Positions 7,369 to 12,121 of a stretch of DNA of 12,121 bases are shown here, one piece after another (within the stretch, counting starts at the first letter, position 1; every line of letters starts with the position of its first letter). The notes under the pieces were generated by a model. The model was not told where the DNA came from. It was given only the letters and a program-made list of their open reading frames with translations, and ran no database searches. Origin of the DNA: Myxococcales bacterium (GTDB lineage Bacteria > Myxococcota_A > Polyangia > Fen-1088); the NCBI GenBank assembly GCA_003170035.1, contig PMZX01000355.1:1-12121 (forward strand). The letters are read 5' to 3'. Position numbers and translations under genes: made by a program.

Positions 7369-8406
7369 TCACCGCAATCGCTTCCGCAATGCCAGCAGCG
7401 GGCGTTCGATCAGGCCATACGAGGCGAAGGCGGCGGCGAACACCAGCAGCAGGTTCAGCGGGAACGCGGTGAGCGGCGAGCGGGCAAACCGGTTGAGGAA
7501 GGGCTCCTGCCACAGGTAGAGCGAGTAGCTGAGCACGCCCAGCCCTGCCAGCAAGCGCGTTTCCAGCAGGCGCCCCACCCGATCGTCGGGTAGACGGCGA
7601 CAGCGATCGATACACAGTGCGATGGCCAGGTTCAGCACGGTCTGGCCGACAAGGCAGTCGATGAGCGCGTAGCTCTGTCCGGCGTTGGCGGCAATGCCCA
7701 GCAGCGGGACGACGGCAAACCAACCCGAACGCAGAAAGCGCAGATACGCCGGCTTGGCCGCCAGCCAGTCTTGTAGGCCCGCCAGCAGGCAGCCGGTGGC
7801 CAGTGCGTCGCCGATGGTGCTGAAGGCTTCACCGATCTCGATCCGTCGCGCGGGCGTGAAAATCCACATACCCGTGCGCACTAGCGGCGCGGCGACGACC
7901 AGGGTCGCGGCCAGCGCGAGACCACGTCGCGTACCGGCCAACACCAGCAGTGCCGGCCACAGCAGGTAGAACTGCTCCTCGACCGACAGCGACCACAGAT
8001 GCGAGACGTACCACGAACGCAGGTGGTGGTAGTTGACCGTGTAGGTCAGCGCGTGCAGACGGTCGCCAGGCGCCAGCACCAGCAAACCCAGCGCCCCCAG
8101 CAGCAGGATGACCGCGATGTACAGGAACGCGGCCGGCAGGATGCGAAGCGCGCGGCGCAGGAAGAAGCGCAGCAACGAGATGCGACCGGTCTTGGCGCGC
8201 TCGTGTAGCAACAGCAGCGTGATCAGAAACCCCGAGATGACGAAGAACACGCGCACGCCCAGGTTGCCCAGACCGTACAGCTCGGGCAGCCGTGCGCCGC
8301 TGGTTAGCTCGCGCGTGCCTGACAGGTGCGCCAGTAGCACCAGGCACACGGAGATTCCGCGCAGGCCGTCCAAGCATGGCACGCGGACGCTCATGGGCGC
8401 GCCCAT
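7369..8406 (-). CDS. Acyltransferase-3 (OafA/YrhL-type) integral membrane protein
   Basis: 345 residues, a normal length for a stand-alone acyltransferase-3 without the extra SGNH domain. Signature motifs appear in order: CLDGLRGISVCLVLLAHLSG (conserved R and His27 in helix 1), LGVRVFFVISGFLIT (50-63), RRALRILPA (84-92), HLWSLSVEEQFYLLWP (136-151), a late SYSLYLWQEP, and SYGLIERPL near the end. About ten membrane helices are expected. Such enzymes move acetyl or longer acyl groups from the cytoplasm to sugars of O-antigen, capsule, peptidoglycan or secondary metabolites; the target here is unknown. Start: ATG 8406 has AGG directly against it and ATG 8394 (MSVRVPCLDG) has GAGG 12 bases upstream; neither is decisive. 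It follows the propeller lipoprotein gene by 62 bases on the same strand and converges on the VWA gene. Confidence 0.93.
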   Translation of the reverse strand: MGAPMSVRVPCLDGLRGISVCLVLLAHLSGTRELTSGARLPELYGLGNLGVRVFFVISGFLITLLLLHERAKTGRISLLRFFLRRALRILPAAFLYIAVILLLGALGLLVLAPGDRLHALTYTVNYHHLRSWYVSHLWSLSVEEQFYLLWPALLVLAGTRRGLALAATLVVAAPLVRTGMWIFTPARRIEIGEAFSTIGDALATGCLLAGLQDWLAAKPAYLRFLRSGWFAVVPLLGIAANAGQSYALIDCLVGQTVLNLAIALCIDRCRRLPDDRVGRLLETRLLAGLGVLSYSLYLWQEPFLNRFARSPLTAFPLNLLLVFAAAFASYGLIERPLLALRKRLR

Positions 8407-8427
8407 CCTCGCACAGGCGCGGGAGCG

Positions 8428-8451
8428 CGGCGACCCCTTCGAGGGGCGCCG
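8428..8451 (-). terminator. Intercistronic GC-rich hairpin (terminator- or attenuator-like)
   Basis: CGGCG-A-CCCCT-TCG-AGGGG-CGCCG on the + strand makes ten paired bases with one bulged A and a three-base loop. It lies in the 62-base gap between the propeller lipoprotein and the acyltransferase, about 20 bases before ATG 8406. It lacks a T run, so it may slow transcription, protect an mRNA end or mask the downstream ribosome site rather than terminate. Confidence 0.45.
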
Positions 8452-8468
8452 AGGTCCGCGCCGGAAAA

Positions 8469-9827
8469 CTAGCGTGCCGGCGAGCCCGCTGGCATCGCAG
8501 CGGGAGCCGTGGGCGGGGCGGAATCGCCAGCACCATAAGGGGTCCCGTAGGGTGCCGGAGCTGAGGTCGGTGCGGCTGCTGGGACACCGGGCTTGGCAGG
8601 TGCGGTTGGAACTGGAGGAACGGCGCCGGGCGCCGGCGGTGCGGCGTTGGCAGGCGCCGGACCGCGAACCGGAGCGGGTGGGGGCGCGGACGGTGGCGGC
8701 GTTGGCCCCAACGCCGGGTAGGCGGCTTCAGCAGGGGTCGGCGCCGGCACGGGTGCGGGCGGTGCGGTCGCGACCGGCGGAGCGGCAGGCGGCGGCGACG
8801 CGACTGCGGGCGGAACCAAGGGCGGCAAGGGCACAAACTGAACGGCCGATTTCTGAAAGATGGGAATGAGAAGGGTGTTGCGTTTGGTGTCGAGGCCGAT
8901 GTCTGCAGGTGAGGGAATTCCCGATATGACCTCCTTGAATTCTCCGCGGGACAAACCACGGTAGATGGCGGAGGCTTCCCAGCTGGAAATAAGGAATGAG
9001 CCGTCGGCTAGCCTCACAATCCCATCGAGTCCACCCTTTGGCAGCTTGGTGGCCGGCCCCGCGCCGCCCTGCTGGTCGACGTGGAACAAGTGGTTCGCGC
9101 CCAGAGCGACGACCCACACCCCATCCTTGTCCGCGAACAGGCCGCTCGGCCAGTGCAGGGCTGGGTCGCTGATGAGGACGGCCACCGAGCCTTTTTTCAC
9201 GTTGATCGCGTAGATCGCGTCGCCGCCGGTACCTGCAAAATTCCCGGCCTTGAAAGTCACCGCGCTGTCGGAAACGTAGAGCGTCTTGCCATTGGGCGAC
9301 GCCGAGAGATCGTTGAGAAAGACCGAATTTGGCACCTTGATAGCGCCTCTGGCTTTGCCGCTCCTGCGGTCGAACTTGCGGACGACATTGAGATCGGCGA
9401 CGTAGAGGATGTCGCCGATGATGGCCAGTCCCTTGGGCGCGTTCAGCTCGCTTTCCTTCTTGCTTCCGTCGACGAACTTGAGAGCGATGACCTTGCCGTC
9501 GGGACCAATCTTCGAAAGGAAGCCGTTCTTGTTGGGGATGGCGGATTCGCCGTTGATGTTGCTTACGAAATACGCATCTTGGTCTGCATCCCAAAGCACG
9601 GATTTGGGCATTTGCAGACCGGCATCCTTGACCACAATTGTGGCCGGTCCGGGCGGTGGCAGGGGCGCGGGCACTGCGGGTACGGAGGCCGGCCGCGCCA
9701 CCGCAACCGGTCGTGGCGGCGCTGGCTTCGCGCACACCGGGGCAGGTGGGCAATACGAACATCCGGCTGCGAGGATCGCAACACTCGTACCGAGTAGAAG
9801 GGGGATGCAGCATCTCGAACGATCCAT
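8469..9827 (-). CDS. SMP-30/NHL-like beta-propeller lipoprotein with Pro/Ala-rich tail
   Basis: 452 residues from an ATG with a near-perfect ribosome site. The N-terminus is a clear lipoprotein signal: MDRSRCC, hydrophobic IPLLLGTSVAILAAG, Cys23. A Pro/Ala linker follows to about 60. Residues 65-340 look like a six-bladed propeller of the SMP-30/gluconolactonase/NHL kind: LQMPKSVLWDADQDAYFVSN, APKGLAIIGDILYVADLN, NDLSASPNGKTLYVSDS, HWPSGLFADKDGVWVVAL, GGLDGIVRLADGSFLISSW, PADIGLDTKRNTLLIPIF. The SMP-30 metal and lactonase residues cannot be assigned, so binding or an unassigned hydrolase role are both open. From about 340 to the end the protein is almost only Pro, Ala, Val and Gly, an extended tail that may reach across or bind peptidoglycan. 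It lies upstream of the acyltransferase on the same strand with a hairpin between. Confidence 0.87.
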   Translation of the reverse strand: MDRSRCCIPLLLGTSVAILAAGCSYCPPAPVCAKPAPPRPVAVARPASVPAVPAPLPPPGPATIVVKDAGLQMPKSVLWDADQDAYFVSNINGESAIPNKNGFLSKIGPDGKVIALKFVDGSKKESELNAPKGLAIIGDILYVADLNVVRKFDRRSGKARGAIKVPNSVFLNDLSASPNGKTLYVSDSAVTFKAGNFAGTGGDAIYAINVKKGSVAVLISDPALHWPSGLFADKDGVWVVALGANHLFHVDQQGGAGPATKLPKGGLDGIVRLADGSFLISSWEASAIYRGLSRGEFKEVISGIPSPADIGLDTKRNTLLIPIFQKSAVQFVPLPPLVPPAVASPPPAAPPVATAPPAPVPAPTPAEAAYPALGPTPPPSAPPPAPVRGPAPANAAPPAPGAVPPVPTAPAKPGVPAAAPTSAPAPYGTPYGAGDSAPPTAPAAMPAGSPAR

Positions 9828-9830
9828 TGT

Positions 9831-9840
9831 TCACCTCTCC
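9831..9840 (-). promoter_or_regulatory. Strong ribosome binding site of the propeller lipoprotein
   Basis: Read on the minus strand, GGAGAGGTGA ends six bases before ATG 9827 and contains two overlapping matches to the 16S 3' end (GGAG and AGGTGA). It is the best ribosome site in the window, fixes the start, and suggests high translation of this lipoprotein. Confidence 0.75.
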
Positions 9841-9851
9841 TGGTTGCTGTT

Positions 9852-9876
9852 CACGCACAGATACCTGTGATGCGTG
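9852..9876 (-). promoter_or_regulatory. Imperfect inverted repeat upstream of the propeller lipoprotein
   Basis: CACGCACAG-ATAC-CTGTGATGCGTG pairs over nine positions with a three-base bulge on one arm. It lies 25-49 bases before the ATG at 9827, where an operator or a 5' UTR stem would sit. The role is not known. Confidence 0.35.
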
Positions 9877-9884
9877 GCCACAGA

Positions 9885-10232
9885 CTAGACCAAAGGCCCG
9901 CAAAACCACAACCCCTTGCAGGCTACCCGTGATGCTCGGAGGGTCCGTGTTTGTTCCACAGAGGCGACACGGCTTGGCTGGCCAGCTCGGCGGGTCTGCT
10001 GATAGCGCATAGCATACTGGCCTTGGAGGTGCCTTCGGGAAACTGGCCTCATGGAGCCGATCCCAACGATCCCGCCATGTTTCGCAAGCCCAGCGTCGTA
10101 CGCTTCGACCAGCGCTGTAAAGACATCGCGGGTTGCTTCCGCGGGCAACTTGAGCAGAATGGCGTCTGATGGAGTCAAGCGCGCTGCGAGGCCCGCGGCC
10201 AGCCGTTTTGGAGATGCTGAGAGATGAATCAT
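9885..10232 (-). CDS. Doubtful small open frame, unrecognised
   Basis: 115 codons from ATG 10232. The first ~60 residues are protein-like (SDAILLKLPAEATRDVFTAL, then AKHGGIVGIGSM), but the second half is Arg/Gln-rich and looks like noise. Third-position GC appears clearly lower than in the solid genes, there is no ribosome site before the ATG, and the first codons overlap head-on with the start of the sensor-kinase remnant at 10224. I recognise no family. It may be a remnant or chance. The rest of 9877-10223 shows nothing else I can support on either strand; it is probably the leader of the former kinase gene. Confidence 0.18.
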   Translation of the reverse strand: MIHLSASPKRLAAGLAARLTPSDAILLKLPAEATRDVFTALVEAYDAGLAKHGGIVGIGSMRPVSRRHLQGQYAMRYQQTRRAGQPSRVASVEQTRTLRASRVACKGLWFCGPLV

Positions 10233-10533
10233 ACCAGTACCGAGGAGGGCTCCATTCCTGGTAGGCCCAGCTCATCGCTGGCTGCCATCGCGGTGGTTGC
10301 CGTGTCGTATGCGGTGATTGCCAAGGTGGCCCATCTGACCACGACTCTACCCGGTCACATCTCTCCCGTCTTCCCATCCGCTGGGATTGCCCTGGCGGCC
10401 CTGTTGATCTTGGGACGTCCTGCCCTCTCAGTTTCTGCAAAAACCCTTCAGCATGGAGTCGCTGACCCGGCGGGTGGGCGAGATGTTGGCTCAAGGCAGA
10501 GCCTCGCGCAGGGACGACCCGCCCCAGGCGTGA
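10224..10533 (+). pseudogene. MASE1 hybrid sensor histidine kinase, internally deleted and frameshifted
   Basis: From ATG 10224 (GGAG about ten bases upstream) the frame gives ~65 residues typical of the start of a MASE1 membrane sensor: SLAAIAVVAVSYAVIAKVAH then ISPVFPSAGIALAALLILGR, matching the usual pattern of first helix, (W/F)P.(S/A)GIALA and LLLGR. This stops near 10419. From about 10429, in the next frame, QFLQKPFSMESLTRRVGEML is the classic last strand and helix of a response-regulator receiver domain (the conserved K-P), followed by a short tail and TGA at 10531. First helices and last receiver helix of a hybrid kinase are therefore joined within ~10 bases, with everything between (rest of MASE1, PAS if any, HisKA, HATPase, most of the receiver) missing and a +1 shift at the joint. 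A functional kinase is impossible. An assembly join cannot be excluded. Confidence 0.7.
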
Positions 10534-10605
10534 CCACGGCCGCTCGCCGCTGGCCCGCGACTCAACCGCTGTCGGCAGCGCAGTTGCGTGCGGAAATCTT
10601 CCGAA

Positions 10606-10623
10606 TTCTTGCGTACGCGAGAA
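10606..10623. promoter_or_regulatory. 18-base near-perfect palindrome, operator-like
   Basis: TTCTTGCGTACGCGAGAA equals its reverse complement except for one base pair, with no spacer. This form suits a dimeric DNA-binding protein better than an RNA hairpin. It lies between the kinase remnant and the last gene, ~350 bases before the latter, so its target is unclear. Confidence 0.3.
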
Positions 10624-10891
10624 ACGGAGCAAAACATCCTGACAGAACTGTTGCAGGGTCCGGTATGCAGTGGCGCATGGTTGCTACTTTGCTGCCTCGC
10701 AAACCTTCCGATACCCGTCCACCGCCACACCGATGCCGGGCTTGTCTTGAAAAGCAACGTCCTTGTAAAGCGTCGCGCAGGATGAATGCGTTTTCTTCAA
10801 CGCCCGCCATCAAGACTCGCCGCGAACAACAGTATGGAAACCAAAATCCAATCGAGAGTTGGGAGGAATCGCGCGTTCACGGCCTTGCTCT

Positions 10892-10928
10892 TACCACAGC
10901 TGCCGGCGGAGACAGCCCAGCTGTGGTA
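10892..10928. promoter_or_regulatory. Perfect 11-base inverted repeat upstream of last lipoprotein gene
   Basis: TACCACAGCTG (10892-10902) and CAGCTGTGGTA (10918-10928) are exact reverse complements separated by 15 bases. The right arm ends 48 bases before GTG 10977, a place for an operator or a leader stem-loop. No T run follows, so a simple terminator for upstream transcription is less likely. Confidence 0.5.
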
Positions 10929-10976
10929 TCTTGCTGGAGATTCTCTCCTCCATCCAAACAAGGTTGTGTATCTGTC

Positions 10977-12121
10977 GTGAAATCTCATCGAATGTTTCTG
11001 GTTGGCATCCCTGCACTCTCGCTCTGGCTGGCCTGCGCTGGGGCCACGGTGGAGGCAACGTCCGGCAGCGGTGGTTCTCACAGCGGTGGAGGTGGAAGCG
11101 CGGGCGGGGGCGGTGGTGACGGCGGCGTTGGAGGCGGCATCATCAACCTCGACCTTGATGCCTCGGTGATGGGCAGTGGTCCCGACGCAGGGAGTCCGGA
11201 GGCGCTTCCCGATCTCAAAGGGTATCAATGTGACGAAGCCGGCACCTGCACGCTCTGCCAACCCGTGCGCATTCTGTCGCTTGGGCAGCCAGCAAAGTAC
11301 GGCGCGAACAGCGGCAGCACCGACAACACGGATGCCTTTCAGGCGTTCATGAACAGCAACACAAAGGGAACTGCAACCATGCAGATGCTGGAGACGTTCG
11401 CACACATTACGGACTTGGATCTCAGCAACTACGACGTCATCATCTTGCAGGCTCTATACACCAACCCATACGATCCCAATGGACTGTGGACGTACAGCAC
11501 TGCCGACGCCGCGGCGTTGCACGATTGGGTGAACAACAAGGGCGGCGCGATCATCGCGATGTCCGGCTATTTCAGTGATACGGCGGTCGAGATCCAGCCG
11601 CTCAATCAGTTGCTTGCTCCCTTCGGCATCACCTACGATGGGGACAATACCTACACCAGTAACGACTGTCCCAACACCCTCAACTCGGGGCCGCTCTGCT
11701 ATTGCGCCTATGGCTCGATTCCGTTCGAGAACTGGAGCAGTCTGGTTCCCGACATCACGAAGAATTTGGGGAAGGTTGGCATTTTCATGGGACGGTCGAT
11801 CACGTGTTCGGGTTCGGATTGCCGGATTGTGGGGACGAACAACGTCGATACCACGGCTCAGTCCAACATCGTCGGTGTGGCGAAAGTCGTTGGGAAGGGC
11901 AGGGTATTCGCTTGGGGCGACGAGTGGGTGACCTACACCAGTCAATGGGGCTTGACGCCAGATCTCCAGTATGACAATGCCGCCACCTACGCTCAGTGTG
12001 TGGGGTACACTCCGCATACTTCCTACACCGTGCCTCAGTTCTGGTACAACGTCTTCAGGTGGGTGGCCCAGACGACTTGTCTCACCATCGTGGTGCCGCC
12101 AACCGCCGGCTCCGTGCCGCA
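10977..12121 (+). CDS. Lipoprotein with ThuA/DUF4350-like domain, 3' end cut by window edge
   Basis: The frame runs open to the last base: 381 codons plus two bases, no stop. GTG 10977 is chosen because it gives a lipoprotein signal with a basic start (KSHR), hydrophobic MFLVGIPALSLWLA and Cys20; ATG 10992 would lose the positive charges. An AAGG about 13 bases upstream is a poor ribosome site, so the start is moderately sure. The frame is open back to 10224, but that part is not like this protein. Residues 29-55 are a Gly/Ser linker, then a Cys cluster (85, 91, 94). About 97-365 resembles ThuA/class I amidotransferase or DUF4350 folds: LDLSNYDVIILQ (147-158), ADAAALHDWVNNKGGAIIAMSGY (176-198), GKGRVFAWGDEWV (306-318), FWYNVFRWVA. 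No catalytic triad seen. PPTAGSVP at the edge suggests a linker to another domain beyond. Confidence 0.8.
   Translation, partial: MKSHRMFLVGIPALSLWLACAGATVEATSGSGGSHSGGGGSAGGGGGDGGVGGGIINLDLDASVMGSGPDAGSPEALPDLKGYQCDEAGTCTLCQPVRILSLGQPAKYGANSGSTDNTDAFQAFMNSNTKGTATMQMLETFAHITDLDLSNYDVIILQALYTNPYDPNGLWTYSTADAAALHDWVNNKGGAIIAMSGYFSDTAVEIQPLNQLLAPFGITYDGDNTYTSNDCPNTLNSGPLCYCAYGSIPFENWSSLVPDITKNLGKVGIFMGRSITCSGSDCRIVGTNNVDTTAQSNIVGVAKVVGKGRVFAWGDEWVTYTSQWGLTPDLQYDNAATYAQCVGYTPHTSYTVPQFWYNVFRWVAQTTCLTIVVPPTAGSVP

Larger units (their letters stand above)
10534..10976. other. Gene-poor intergenic stretch, lower GC, with inverted repeats
   Basis: 443 bases between the kinase remnant and the last lipoprotein gene. 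Base composition is visibly less GC-rich than in the coding regions, especially about 10590-10880. It holds an 18-base near-palindrome (10606-10623), an 11-base-arm inverted repeat (10892-10928) and a short protein-like minus-strand frame (10684-10809). The + frame from 10224 is free of stops through the whole stretch, but its translation here has no recognisable domain. The promoter of the 10977 gene should be here; no clear -35/-10 was found. Confidence 0.5.

Noticed and set aside
8728..10632. 634-codon minus-strand frame overlapping the propeller lipoprotein
   Set aside because: It is a shifted-frame shadow of the propeller gene extended through non-coding DNA; low-complexity Arg-rich translation.

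Overview
The window looks like chromosomal DNA from a myxobacterium-type bacterium (Myxococcota, probably a Polyangia-like lineage). The clues are strongly GC-rich coding DNA, several exported proteins built as signal peptide plus long Gly/Thr/Ser-rich low-complexity linker plus folded domain, and an esterase ending in Cys, one membrane helix and an Arg cluster, the layout of the MYXO-CTERM sorting signal. This is inference from sequence style; no marker gene is present and no species is claimed.

Layout. 1-1209 (+): 3' part of a CE1-type (PHB depolymerase / acetylxylan or feruloyl esterase-like) secreted esterase, with a hexapeptide-repeat linker and C-terminal sorting signal. 1229-2224 (-): GT2 polyprenyl-phosphate glycosyltransferase of the GtrB/ArnC type, convergent with the esterase. 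2310-3572 (-): exported eight-repeat PQQ/BamB-like beta-propeller. A 235-base divergent gap follows. 3808-5568 (+): lipoprotein with a carboxypeptidase-regulatory-like domain and a ThuA/glutamine-amidotransferase-like domain. 5726-7300 (+): lipoprotein with a Cys-rich module, Gly-rich linker and VWA domain with an intact MIDAS. 7369-8406 (-): acyltransferase-3 membrane protein. 8469-9827 (-): SMP-30/NHL-like beta-propeller lipoprotein with a Pro/Ala-rich tail, upstream of the acyltransferase on the same strand. 9828-10976: gene-poor stretch with the wreck of a MASE1 hybrid sensor histidine kinase (start and receiver-domain end joined by an internal deletion) and several inverted repeats. 10977-12121 (+): a second lipoprotein with a ThuA/DUF4350-like domain, open at the window edge.

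Together the genes point to the cell envelope: six of the eight solid genes encode exported proteins and the other two are membrane-associated enzymes that typically modify glycans or lipids (GT2, acyltransferase 3). The exported proteins carry binding folds (propellers, VWA, amidotransferase-like) on flexible stalks. Whether they form one system is not shown; strand switches and gaps argue for several transcription units.

The points most worth a second look are the internally deleted sensor kinase, the pair of ThuA-like lipoproteins in one window, the regular 18-base repeat in the esterase stalk with one phase slip, and the inverted repeats around 10606-10928 upstream of the last gene. No tRNA, rRNA, CRISPR array, insertion sequence or integrase was seen.
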